Shown here one piece after another: positions 12,552-24,169 of a stretch of 64,000 bases of DNA; the stretch's first letter is position 1; every line of letters begins with the position of its first letter. Below the pieces are notes generated by a model. It searched no databases and had not been told where the DNA came from. It was given only the letters and a program-made list of their open reading frames with translations. The translations under genes were made by a program, and so were the position numbers. The stretch lies in contig NMRA01000026.1 of NCBI GenBank assembly GCA_002633005.1, positions 1,260,710 to 1,324,709 on the forward strand, given 5' to 3'. The stretch is from Phoronis australis. Lineage: Eukaryota > Phoronida > Phoronidae.

Positions 12552-14168
12552 TTACGAATCGACGTCTTCTCTCTTGCGGAAGAACCCTTCCCCTGTGGCG
12601 CACTCGCGAATTGTTACCGTGAAATGATCGTTCGAGACGTCTGTGATCAATACCTTGTCCCGTAAAGGCAAAGTTTCAGGGGCCGGCTTCCAGTATTTCA
12701 CGTTTTCCAATGACTTTAATCCCGGGGGATGAAGCAAGGCAGGTAAGTTTTCTTGATCCGACCATCCGTCTTGAAACTTACGCTGACCAACTTTAGATGC
12801 CGTGAGTACGCCACCAGTTAACGGATTTGAGGAGTCGAGGGAGCTATCATTTTCCATGGCGATTTCACTTTTAACACGGTTGGAAATACTGTGTAAGCGG
12901 CGTGGTTCCTTAGATCTGAAATCCTTTCTCTCCAGGGGTGGTAACTTTATTTTTATTTTGTTTTTAGAACCCGGAGGTCGCCCTGGTCTTCTTTTCTGGA
13001 CTTTCAAAGGCTTTTTCACGAAGTTGAAACTTTTCGGTTTATTTTTACTCCCAGGAGGCCGACCGCGTCGCTTGGGTATTTTCGGCTCATGAATGACAAA
13101 TTTCTTAGCCGGACGACGGTTGGGAACTCCCGGCGGACGCCCTCGCTTTCTCTTGGGCGGCTGAGCTGGGTCGACATTTATTGCACTGGGACCAGCACTC
13201 GTTGAAGGAACATCAGAAGTGGTATGTCTCTTAACCTGATGTTCGCCACTTTTAGCATCTTTACGAGTGGAAGTTTCCCCGGCTTCGAGAAATCCTGAGT
13301 TTTTCTCAGTGTCAACATTCGGCGAGACTGGTTCATTTTTCACATCAATTTTCACCGTTTCGTTATCTTTACTATCCGATTCGTCTAGCTCGGGGTCACT
13401 ATTGCATATCGTATCACTATCAGACGACTCCTAAAATTTCAAAACAATGTGTATCTTATGTCTACGACATACACGAAAACATTCAAAAACGGGAAGGGTC
13501 AAAATAAGTCACCTTTGTCTTAATCAAGGCAAATTAACTAAGACGAGTGTTTATCTTCCCATTAAATTTATCATTAAATAATAAATTGAATAAAATAAAT
13601 GATTTTTTACCTACCTTTATCTTAAATTTTTTTGGCTTTGGACCACGTTTTCGACCAGGATAGGGCAGTATTGGATTTCTGAAATTGAAATGGAGGCAAA
13701 ATGTCCAGATTTGGCAGAGCTACAGATGTTTTTTCAACGCCGAGTAATATTAGGACGCAGCTAAAATATGCGCCATTTTGTAGAAATACAAATATTCACA
13801 TACCTCCGATGGAAATCAGCCACCAAGCGAGCGTCAAGAATGTTTCCTTCGGGTTCCCAAGTGTTGTGTCTATAAGAAGAGACATCCAGCTTTCAAACCA
13901 TGTTAAGTTTAGGCAGCAATTCGAAAGAGAAATACCTTAAACATCAGCTTAATTCTACGTAATATTTACTCACCGCAGGCTCCATCCCTTCCACTTGACG
14001 AGAAACTCCACGCGACCCTACAAAAGAATGAAAGATTTGAGTACCTCATCTCGTGCCCACAACTCCTGAATTTCCACGACACATCAGTCAATATATTACC
14101 CTTCTAATTCTCTTTCTGAGCAGCTTTTCGGCGGCGAAAACACGAGTACCAATGTCGTGGAGTTCCAT
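12552..14168 (-). CDS. Polycomb-class chromobox protein with AT-hooks (CBX-A), five exons
   Basis: Exons in transcription order are 14168-14100, 14017-13974, 13869-13804, 13678-13615 and 13430-12552 (stop), joined in phases 0, 2, 2, 0 with GT-AG introns of 82-184 nt; the product is 373 aa. The chromodomain (residues about 8-60) has the three aromatic-cage residues F11, W32 and W35, plus the NTWEPEGNIL strand that follows them. Such domains bind trimethylated H3K27. Basic linker GRKRGPKPKK lies at about 68-77. Three AT-hooks follow at about 174-182 (KRKRGRPPG), 201-212 and 227-239 (both GRPPGSKNK), suggesting binding to AT-rich minor groove. A Pc box at about 341-369 (ITDVSNDHFTVTI, then GFFRKRE) is the RING1-binding and repression element of PRC1. 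Expected to be nuclear. Start chosen because this ATG gives the family-typical short lead before the chromodomain. It could be named CBX2/4/8-like or Pc; orthology is unresolved. Confidence 0.94.
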
Positions 14169-14254
14169 AATTTTACCTCAGATATTCCGCCGGTCGTATC
14201 AACACAGCTTATAAAAGCTGCCCTCGTTTAGCTAACACATTCAATATCTATTCT

Positions 14255-14295
14255 AAAAATATCCCATAATAGTCGTGTGACGTCACCAGCCTACC
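14255..14295 (-). promoter_or_regulatory. CBX-A proximal promoter module
   Basis: Plus-strand ATCCCATAATA at 14261-14271 is followed after 6 nt by the CREB/ATF-type palindrome TGACGTCA at 14278-14285, then CCAGCC. The same arrangement sits upstream of CBX-B at 41631-41652. From ATG to the first element is 93 nt here and 91 nt in CBX-B. Role as a promoter is inferred from position and from conservation between paralogs. The CCCATAAT part loosely recalls ZNF143/Staf sites, which is only a guess. Confidence 0.6.
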
Positions 14296-17200
14296 GAGAG
14301 CTCTTTATGTCTGGATATCTGCCCGACTGAACCAGTTCATTCACAGCTAGCGTGTTCGTTAATCCGGGCGCTTTGTGAATTTACCAAAAGCAAGATTGTA
14401 ACATGTTGCTACTGTGAATAGCCCACTACGGAGTAAGCTTGATGTGGTATAAGTTTAGAAAGAATATACAAAATAGTACTCGAAGCTAAATTTTGTTTTG
14501 ATGAATCTGGAATAAGAATTTGAACCGATATTTGTACTGCGCTGAAGTTACTAATTTTTTCCGCTTTATACGTAGGTTTCAATTTTCTGAAGGAATTAAA
14601 AACAAAAATCAATATTGTAATCATCTATCACAATAAATTGTATATCTGATTTACATTAATTATTTAATGTTGCCTGTATGTGACACGCTCTTTGTTAAAC
14701 AAAGAAATATTTGGCTTCAGACAAAGAATTCGAGTAAGAGGACAGTTAGGGTTTCTTCTATTGATATTCAAGCGAATATCGATTTGTTGTTCGTTCGAAT
14801 ACCTGATCTAATTTTCTCGTTAAAATCCCCAGCAGTTTTACACGCATGCTGGCACTATCAACGCGAGGGGTGCAGCTCGTATGTGTATTAATTTACACTA
14901 TCCTTTCAACTGTAATAGAATAGAATGAACTGTATTTTGTTGTGATCAAACTGCATAGTCTCAGTGAGTGAATTATTCCTCTTGTCGCGAAGTAACAAGC
15001 GAACTTGACTGTTACTTTATTGTCTTATTTTTAGACAGTGGCTAGAAGATGTTTTATATTTGCTCTTCAAATTTAGAAATGTTAATCTTTGTGTTTCAAG
15101 TTAGTTCAAGTTCAGTATTTCTGATTGATAAACTTTAGTAAAAAGATTTCGAATAATATCAAGAAGTGTGTGACAACTGAATTAGCATTAACCTCTTGTT
15201 TCCCCTTCCACAACAGAGCGTACATTATTTGCTCGATTCTATACAGTTTGTTTGTTATCTGGTGAAAGACTTGTTTTTCTAACTGTGAAAGGAAAATGTT
15301 TTTGTAACAATAGGCCATCATATAACTTTGTCATCTAAGAATCAATATTTCATTTACCTCGCTACCCATCTTACGCTTAGGGTGCAGAAAGAGAGGGGAG
15401 AAGGAAAGTGATACATTTATCAACTTGAATTCAAGTTGTAAAATATAATCACAAATAAATTTGAAACAAGCATTATCGTATTATTTATAAGAAGATTTCT
15501 TCAAAAATACTAGTCGATTCATTGGAAACAGAAACAAAAACAAAATATAACATTTTTCAAGGTCGACATTCAACAATAAGAGTTTTGAAAATTGGGATTC
15601 AAGAACTCTGTTTTTGATGTCTTCCATACACAGAGAGCTTGATAATTGATTATTACGTGCCCTACCTGAAAATATTTTAATAACTATACCAATTACTCAA
15701 AGGTTCTACTACAGAATTTGTCACGTGATTGTAGATACAGTTATTTCCGTATCACGAATAGAATCAAACAATACTGCGCGTTCCTTGAACTTCTACACTT
15801 CCAGGTTGATTGCTGATGTTACGAACTGAAAATAAAGATTCTGTTTTTTAGCCTTCCGCACCATATCACATCATGCAAAGGTTTGTAATTAAACAACGCA
15901 CAAATTCTCGCTTGCAAACTATAACGATACAGTTAACTACATGTATTTTTATTCGAATTTCGAAATGATACTGCATTTGAACAGAAAAGCTAATCAGAAC
16001 TTGAAAACTGAAAACAGGATATTAACAAACCACGCTCTTCAAACAGCTTCTCTATTGTAGTATTCAGTTATTGTTGCAAAGAACTGAAGATGAATGGACA
16101 AATAAAGTTTCCAGCCAATACCTACCTGTATGTGTATATTAGGACATTTAAGGTTAGTTAGGCCTTCTTATGGGAACAAGGAGCGCGTTGACTAATTTTC
16201 TAGCCCACCGTGACCTCGTGGCCGTGAGTAGAGGAGAATGGATTGCCACATTTAGCAGCCAACTAGAGAGTTTGATCGAAATCAATACAGCTTTATAAAT
16301 TATGCTCTACATTTTCCTGGTTTTCAAGTATTGCGAATCGATGATGAGCCACTGACTTCCGTATATTTTAGCATGCACACGACGAATGAGTTAATTACGA
16401 GATAACTGATGCAACAACTTTTCTTTTTAATTTGTTTCGCTGAAAACGTCGCCGCAGATCGCCAAATTAACTGCCACCACCGACGTTGTCTGTAGATCGT
16501 GACATGCCGTTTGGGACACCACTACAGTGCCCGCATCCAGCTTGTCGCGAGCTGGAAAACCAGCGGCGACGAAGGCTCAATGGGGCGTTGTTTTTGGCAA
16601 GACATAAATAGAAAAATCTATTCATTGAATAGTTACGACAAGAACGTATTCGCGTTTTGGTCCTAATCAAGATCTATACAGGTAAAAACGTTTTCTTGGA
16701 ACAAATTAAGTGTTTTAAATTCTTATAGGTTCTCACCTCACCAAAGTTGCACTTGCCGATAAATTCATATTGCAGATGAATAAAAGTACTAAAATGTTAT
16801 TTCGGAGGATTTTATTATAATGAATAAAAGTACTTTTGCAAATAACTGTTATGGTAATAAACAGATGTAACATGGTCTTTGCGAACTAAGGATCCAAAAA
16901 ATTAATAGAAACTGACTTTTCAGCAAAACGTTAATAAAAATAATGTAGATGTTCAGGCTCTTTCAACAGTTTTTATCGTTCGCTCTATTTGTTATATCAC
17001 GAGTATTTTTATCCTAATATCACTTTTTCTAAGTTTTCAGTTATACCCAAATTTTGGTCAATGACGCTCTGCAATGTTATGGGCCATGTGTCCGTATGCT
17101 AAAAGCTATTCTCTTAAATTTTGTCCCATAAATACAGTTGTATTATCAAGACTTCTGTGGTTGAAATGAAATTAGAACAGTTAATCAGGAATCAATTTCT

Positions 17201-17403
17201 TAATTTTCTTGATAACGTTTATTGCTGAACGCTTTCTTTTTAGGAGTGAGGCTTTCCCGGGCTAATATTGTCTCGTCGATAACTTGGGAAAAATCGAAAT
17301 TCCTGTAATCAAATTTACAAGCAAGAACCCTAAATATTGGATAGTTTGGTGGGAGAATGGTATATCTGTACCGCGGTCATTTGTAATTCGAATCACGTAA
17401 AGC
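14296..17403. other. Upstream spacer of CBX-A
   Basis: No supported gene. Open frames here are under 75 codons and unrecognised. Some tRNA-like or SINE-like phrases may be present, but none is clear enough to call. May contain CBX-A regulatory sequence upstream of the promoter module. Confidence 0.45.
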
Positions 17404-17724
17404 ATGGAGTCATGGACCATTAAACGAATGCTTACCATATGTTCGTTCATTGGCTTGGCCTTACTGAACACACAAAGGTCGTGTGCTCAAGTGACTGAAC
17501 AAACCACGGCCTTATCACGTGTGTTTACACTGCCGCGTTCTTGGCTGAAAAAGTTTCCAGCATTCTATTCATCACGGGTATTAGATAATGGTTCATTTTC
17601 TAATCCGGTGAACCAAACTTTTCACGAACTAGGCTTATATAGTAAGACTTGCACCCGGGAGCTCGTGTACTATGCATTCTCTAAGTGTACCGCGTTTCAT
17701 TTCTGTAGTGTGATCATGGCATGA
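17404..17724 (+). CDS. Possible small secreted protein
   Basis: Unrecognised 106-aa ORF with an in-frame TAA two codons before its ATG, so the ATG is a natural start. Residues 1-28 look like a signal peptide: a charged stretch with K7 and R8, hydrophobic core MLTICSFIGLALL, and a small-residue site SCA before Q29. The remainder has two N-glycosylation sequons (NGS and NQT) and three cysteines at about 83, 95 and 101. A good splice donor, GTAAGA, lies inside the frame at about 17641, so the true protein could splice out earlier and continue elsewhere. No family is recognised, and a chance ORF is possible. No promoter or poly(A) signal clearly belongs to it. Confidence 0.33.
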   Translation: MESWTIKRMLTICSFIGLALLNTQRSCAQVTEQTTALSRVFTLPRSWLKKFPAFYSSRVLDNGSFSNPVNQTFHELGLYSKTCTRELVYYAFSKCTAFHFCSVIMA

Positions 17725-18420
17725 AATCCGCCGCTGTGCCTACTGGTGAAACAACCGCGTGAACGAAGAAGATCAATGGTGCACAAAAATGTGAACCATC
17801 AGCGCAAATTAGTTTGCTGAAAGATCAATCTTAACACTTGGAAGATTTGTCGAAAAACATGTCCTGTCAGTCGCACGAAGTCGTCCAGTCGTGAGCACTA
17901 TGTTTTATCTAGCTGTGTATTGTGACGCTGTTGGTTTACGTTGCATGGTTTTGTCTTTTACATGGAACATTTCTCGTTTTGTCGCTTAATCGTTAGCGAG
18001 CGAGTGTGGCCCCTTTCTACAAATCGCAATCAAAAACAGTTTGGAAACCAAAGTGCGTGGGACATTGACACCCAGCTGATAAACAAAACTAGACATGCGA
18101 GAGTTTTCATTTCCACTTTCCACTGCGTTGGAGTAAATAACACAATAACACAATGTTTCCTATTCATAGGCTTTTTACTTCCTGGTTATTTTTTTGGTTG
18201 TTAAAAGGTTCATTTCGACTGGAGAACGCCCGCAAAAATAAACCTTCTAGTAACAGTAAGCGTTCCAGGGCAATATATTGCATTAGTGTATAAATAAAAC
18301 ATTTTGCCAACATTTGGATTTGCTGAGATTCAAAATTAGAGAAACAATTGCGTTTGAACCTAGTTATACGAAACCAAAACATTTACTTAACTCGAGAAAA
18401 TGTGAGGCCAGACTCAGTTG
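17725..18420. other. Spacer
   Basis: No supported gene. A plus-strand 87-codon frame at 17941-18204 is hydrophobic at its C-terminus but is not recognised. A plus-strand AATAAA occurs near 18293. Confidence 0.4.
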
Positions 18421-18820
18421 CGCAGTTGCACGAAACAGTCCCACCTAGCCAAGAGGGACTCACCAAAGATCCCTAAATCTACTGCGTATTTCATGGACTT
18501 GTGAATTCAGTATCTGGCTCCTATGCAAATCGAGTGTGAACTCTTGGTTGAATCTTCAATATTATAGAAAATAAGTAGGGATCTTTTCATGCAATGTCCC
18601 TAATTTAAGGACTAAGTCCCACATATTGTTTTGACAGAATTAAGTGCTCAGTTTTCAATTATATTACTAGAAAATGTCATTAGCCAAACAGAACTCATAT
18701 CAAAGATAAAATGGTAGAAAAAATATTACATCTGCGAGTAAAGAAAGAAACAAATAGGCAAAATTTTTATGGAACTTAGTTGTGTCCCTATTTGGGACTG
18801 TTTCGTGCAACCGGGCGCAG
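18421..18820. mobile_element. MITE family C (GTTGCACGAAAC ends), copy 1
   Basis: Terminal inverted repeats are near-perfect over about 18 bp: GTTGCACGAAACAGTCCCA at 18425-18443 and TGGGACTGTTTCGTGCAAC at 18793-18811, extending outward to GCGCAG and CCGGGCGCAG. The interior is AT-rich with internal phrases GATCCCTAAATC and ATGCAATGTCCCTAATTTAA. No ORF. A related element lies at 24325-24707. Confidence 0.7.
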
Positions 18821-19254
18821 GTTACTGAATACAATACATAAATATATACATATGTATATATAGAAAATCTACTTAAAAATTCTTTGCATTTTAATATCTT
18901 GTTTTAATCAATCTGTGAATTTTCAAAGAGACATATCTTCAAAACTTGTTTCTGCGTCGACCTCATGTGACGGTTACGGCATCGCAAGCTTTCAGTTTTG
19001 TTACTTATTCAAGTGTATAAATATCGCCGTTTCTTTGTAAGAGCGCGAATTTCTTTCGATATCCCATCAGTATTTTACATGATTTGTCAAAGTTATAACG
19101 AAGTAACCACTTAAGTGAGTAATTAACATAGTCTTAGTTTTTTTAATATAGATATCTCCGAGGTAACCTTGTGAAAGACTGCAACGAAGTTATAATTTCA
19201 CTGACGTCGTTACATTGTTGCAATAATTAAAACTGCCGTGTTAAATAAATAGCT

Positions 19255-19490
19255 GTCTAAAAAAACAAAAAATGTCATAAAATTGGTCTCTTAATGATAC
19301 TTGCCATAAAAGGATTTCAGTTCCGTTACCAACTCAAGGCTGCGTCATTTTCCAATTCTCAATGTTAACGTTTGCCAACCCAAATAACGCTGAAACAAAT
19401 GAGGCAGGTATCAATTATGAGACTGAAAGGCCTGATTAAAGTTTTTAGCCGACTTCAACAGGGCAAAATGTAGCTATAAAAATCAGAAGT
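19255..19490. mobile_element. Long-TIR MITE family A, copy 4
   Basis: The left side carries AATTGGTCTCTTAATGATAC and GTTCCGTTACCAACTC. The middle carries TTTGCCAACCCAAATAACGC. The right side carries TATGAGACTGAAAGGCCTGA and GTTTTTAGCCGACTTCAACA. All match the family consensus in order, with internal deletions. Confidence 0.55.
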
Positions 19491-21079
19491 GTGCCTGAGT
19501 ACTTGGACGATAATGCTTGATTTCGCAGTTCGTATTTGTTTATTCACTTCATAAAAGACGTAAATTTGTCAGTTGACGTATCGGTCATTTGTAATAAGTC
19601 TCCGTCTCGTTATAAAGCCAACAATTTAAAACAGTCCGTGACTACGTCTCAGTAGCATTTACAAACATTTTAAAAAGATTTGTAATGGCCTGCAAGGCAC
19701 CTTGGCAGAAAGCTCATTCCCAAACAGATGACAACGTTTATTGGCAATAGCATGTCCCGGAGCAACGTTGCAGTAGACGACTTACGGCTTACTAAATGGA
19801 GAATTCTAAACAAGCGAAGTGCTGTGAGCAATTGAACCCGCAGTCGTCAATTGGCAGTTTGGATAAATATATAATTTGTGCAATGAATGAAAGACATAAT
19901 ATCTTGTCTCTAAAGAATCACACTACATAAAAATGATCTTAAGAACCTGTCGCCCTCCGTTTAACATATACCTAAACGTTTATACGATTTATCGTGCTTA
20001 AATATTGATTACATATACATCACATGCTTCTGTTTACTAAAAATTTCTTTTTAACGTGCGTAACATTACGTAATTTAAATACAATCAATTTAAAATATCA
20101 CCTTATAAAATTTGTCATTTGAACCCTTAACGATGTATTATGGATAAGCCATTTGAGGGATAATGACTTCAAATGCTTTGCGAACATCCAATAGAAATTT
20201 GTATGGAAATTGCAATTTATTACCGTGTGGGCCCATCCATCTACACCCAAAATCATTCGTGATTATTCATCAAATTAATGAGCGAAGATAGACATTTCTC
20301 AAGCGCACCGCCTATGTTTCATTTGTAAACGCAGACGATTATCCCTTATATGCTAATGTGTTATATTGTGTTTCTTTTTTGATTTGATTAGCAGTGCAAA
20401 ATTCTTCATTGTTAGAAATTCCTTATAATCTAAAGGAGACAGGTCTTCAATGTGAGCATGTTCTAGTACACACCCACTTCCAGATTCTTAAAAGTAAAAG
20501 AAATGCCGAGACGTGAAGGTGCATTTTCTGACGTAGCAAACATCAGTGACGTCATGTGTAATTATTTTATGCGTGACATCTTTAAATGGTGAACTGCCAT
20601 TTATATCGATGAAAAAGGTCAGTAGATGGCGTTCCAGTAACTCAAGCCTCCTCTCGCTGAGGCAACGGTTAAAGATACAATATTACCTAGTAACTATGTT
20701 ATCTTTGCAATGGCTGCACTTGATTGACTTCGCCGGTTACGCCGGGTCAGACATCTGATTGGTTTCCGATGACGACTTCCGGTTTACAGATCTATCAGAT
20801 GTCTTAGCCGCTTGTAGTCGAATCAAGGGCAGCCAATGAAATCTCTAGTGAAAATGTGACCCAATATTCATGGTTGCTTTTGTTCTGCCGCCATGTATCG
20901 GTTTCGATCTTGCTTGAATGTGTTTTTAATACGACAAAGTTTCACTTCGTATTAACAACACATTTTGCTCTATTAAGATGGCTCAAAAATGAAAAACAAA
21001 TTAGGCTTTTTGTTCTCATAATCCAGTCACTTATGTCTGTTACGGTGATAGGATTCTATTTCCGTTTCCTGCTCATGTT
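19491..21079. other. Gene-free spacer
   Basis: No supported gene. Contains one TGACGTCA palindrome at 20547-20554. Open frames are under 75 codons, or overlap the MITE that follows. Confidence 0.5.
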
Positions 21080-21290
21080 ACAGGCATTACGTACATGCGC
21101 CATTTTCGAATTCGCAATTTTGGGGTTGGCGTATTCCTGAGTGCCTCATATCTTCATTTGTAAGGGATGTGAGATCCTACCTTAGCAAGGGATACTATGA
21201 GATCGATTTTAGGAGAGTAAAATGCCTAATTGAATTTTCGTTTTTAGCCAGCTAAACAGAGCGGAAATAAAGCAGCTTTGAGTTGTGCTC
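21080..21290. mobile_element. Long-TIR MITE family A, copy 5
   Basis: Shows the interior phrase GGCATTACGTACATGCGCCA then TTTTCGAATTCGCAATTTTG. The right arm follows: ACTATGAGATCGATTTTAGG and TTTTTAGCCAGCTAAACAGA. The 94-codon plus-strand open frame at 20856-21140 runs into this repeat and is not considered a gene. Confidence 0.6.
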
Positions 21291-22217
21291 TGCTTCATAT
21301 CATTTAGTCGCCTGCTCTACACTTATTACAGCGACCGTACGACTTGCCTTAGTTACAATAAACTTACATTGTAAACTTGCTCAGTACGAATCAAGTCTAC
21401 ACTAGAAATGAATACGATAGGTTTTCAGCGGCATTACTTTCGAATCCGCACCGAAAATACGTGCAACGTCCTATTATGTCACTTATGCATTTTCAGTACT
21501 GTATTTGATCTTGGTTTCCGGACCGTCTATGTTGATCAGAAATGAAATCATCGCGGAAGCACTAGGGTCGTTAAAGTCGAATAAAAAAATAAAGCTGGTC
21601 AAATGAAGAAGATATATGCCACACTGACTGTTTGTCTGGTAACTTTTTAAATGTGTTATTTCGGGATTAAGTCTGAGATAGGACGCCACGTGAGTGATTA
21701 GATTGTGTAGGTGACGCTCTCTCACTGAGACAGTATAATTTAATGGGATCAAATGATAAACACGGAATGTCCGCGATCAATATAATGGTAACAGGCGGAA
21801 TGTGTAGGGGATTACTTGGGATGCAAAATGCGTTCTTTTCCGACAGCCGCCTCTGAGCAAGATTCAGACGCCTAAGTTTTTCTTGATGTTTGTCAAAAGC
21901 AACAGTTTTATCTCCAACATTAGTGTGTAAATGTGAATAGAGATAAACAGTTGCAATTAGTAACAGTCCTCATTCAAACTTGTAGTATTGAAAAATTGAC
22001 TTGACGTGTTGTTTACGACAGTGAGTTCGTTGTGTTCGAGTAGGCGGAATAAAACCTAGGGGCTTAATCCAATGAGCAACTGTCTGATCGTAGAGATAAA
22101 CAATAGTAAGACGTTGAACGCACCGAATCAGCACCGATGTATCAATTCAGGATTTTCGAACTTGTGCTTATGCATTTTCAAAATGAAAAAAGCGCATGAA
22201 AATCAAGGGGTGATGTC
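21291..22217. other. Gene-free spacer
   Basis: No gene, RNA or clear repeat recognised. Confidence 0.45.
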
Positions 22218-22307
22218 TGATCTTTAAATTGTTAGAACACGTGGTTATTCGTTGTCTCTGTGCGCAATAGGAACGGATAACCACGTGTGCTGACAATTAA
22301 AATATCA
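22218..22307. ncRNA. Long imperfect hairpin, pre-miRNA-like or minimal MITE
   Basis: A 90-nt segment folds into a single stem. Left arm 22218-22253 pairs with right arm 22272-22307, leaving a loop of about 18 nt. The strongest paired block is ACACGTGGTTAT against ATAACCACGTGT, extended by a T:G wobble and then CGTT/AACG. The lower stem TGATCTTTAAATTGT pairs with ACAATTAAAATATCA with a few mismatches. Size and shape fit a microRNA precursor on either strand, but a small inverted-repeat element would look the same. No homology to a known miRNA is claimed. Confidence 0.35.
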
Positions 22308-22645
22308 AAGAGATATAATTCTTTGCGCGTTGTGTTGTTTGAGCGCTTTTATCAGTTTAGTTTTGTCCGGCAGTTGACAATTAACAAACGCATGTTCAAA
22401 GGACCATAATTAATACACCAATGATGAGTCTACGTGTTTTATTGTCGTTTATGTCTTAGTTGCAATTGTAAACGACAATTTAGAATGTGTTTATGCGAAT
22501 AAAAGCTATATATGATCGACCTCAGTTTTGAACTCAATAATCACGAGAGATAAGCTTAAAATCAAACGAGCTTGACATTTTATCTTTCAACAGGTTTAAG
22601 CTCTGATAATTTAGACAATTGCAAAAATAATAGGGATAAGAGCGC

Positions 22646-22737
22646 GAACGGTAAATAATGGATCCTTATTGTTAGAGCCAACTTTATAAATGAACGGTAA
22701 ATAATGGATCCTTATTGTTAGAGCCAACTTTATAAAT
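22646..22737 (+). repeat. Exact 46-bp tandem duplication
   Basis: Two identical 46-bp units, 22646-22691 and 22692-22737, beginning GAACGGTAAATAATGGATCC. No difference is seen between the copies, so it is a recent duplication or an allele-specific or assembly event. It creates the internal repetition in a 71-codon minus-strand frame, which is not a gene. Confidence 0.95.
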
Positions 22738-24169
22738 GAACAAAATGCAGGGTAGAGAATCTTTGCATGAAAAAAAGTTTTATTGATCATGTGACTTAAG
22801 ACCCCCACTCTGCAGATTGAGGTCACAATTCCATGAGACCAAAAAGCAGTAATAACTGTATTAAATCGTCACAAAAAGCTAATTATTGTAAATTGAGCTC
22901 TAAAATGGCGTTGGGGGGGGCAATCATAGTGTCCAAACCCTGGGGTCGTCATGCAAGTTTTAGAGTTTAAAACAGATATGAAATGTCCGTATCATCTGTT
23001 TTGCCGACTGCCTGTTTCTAACTTTTCGCTGTCAAAACTTTTACCCCACCCCTCAGTGTCGTTGTGTGAGTTCTGGTTTAACAATGAGAAACTAAAAAAC
23101 AATATGTACACAAATGTACACCAGACCATCAAAAACGTACCTGGGACAGGTGGAATAGATCAATACGAAGTCTGGACAAAAATAGGTAGGTTTTGTGTGT
23201 TCTTGGGGATTCATCAGTGCGTACCAGTTCCATACCTTGGCATCACAAACTTAAATACAGTTACAATGGTTTATTTTAGATAATACCTCAAGTGTTGTTC
23301 GGAGATTTTCCATACTTCGATTTTATCACGTGGATATTTTTCTTTCACAAATACTAGACCATTGATCCTCTATTTCCCCTGCTGTTCCACTGCGTGACTT
23401 TCAGGTACCGACTTACTCACAAGTTGGTTCGGCACGTAACATAGGATTTCTCCGACATGATGTGCAACAACACAGTACCGAGATAATCATACCCAAAAAA
23501 CTGCATATGTTATGAAGTTGTTAAGATTTCAAAGCGGGTTTGACCGCTTAAGAAAACAAGTTTTGTCTAATAATGTCTCGGACTGGTATTTGACAATGTT
23601 TGAGACTCAGCGAGGGATTCCATCGGTTAATTAGTAAAAGACTGGAAAAAATTCAGAAGCAAATTTAGGTTTACACTTAAAATCTTTTAAATTTATGCAT
23701 AAATGTCAAGCTGTTTCTGGAAAACGGAAGAGGACTGCTAACTGCAGTACTCGGATGTTTACTCAGGCTAACTCGGCCCTTGAAATGTTCTACTCATTTC
23801 GCACGGCAGTCCAGCTGTCGACTTCGTTCACAAATGTATATTCTAGAGAAGTCATTTCTTCAATGAGCTTCGGCTATTGGCCTTTTTTCTTATAGACTCA
23901 GGCAATTGATCGTTTTCTGTTTTCCATCTCTAGTCAAAGCTAAGTACTCCAAGAAATACGCCCTGCCCAAATTTGCCCCCCAAATGCGCTTTTCCATCGG
24001 TCATAAAACTGATTTTTGTCCTTTATAGGGTTGTCTAAAAGTAACAGGATTCTGTTTTAAAGCCACAGTTTTGTGGCTTATTGTTGGATAGGGTAAACTT
24101 TTAAAATTATTAACTTTGATCAAAGGTATAATAATAAAATCCGTTGCACTTCTGTGGTTTTATTACAAA
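22738..24169. other. Gene-free spacer
   Basis: Contains a run of eight G at about 22912-22919. The 110-codon plus-strand frame at 22951-23283 is the longest here; it shows no signal peptide, domain or repeat and is probably chance. Confidence 0.45.

Noticed and set aside
12802-13092. 96-codon plus-strand frame with GGRP repeats
   Set aside because: Antisense shadow of the AT-hook region of CBX-A.
22951-23283. 110-codon plus-strand frame
   Set aside because: No recognisable feature; length is within chance for a 64-kb window.
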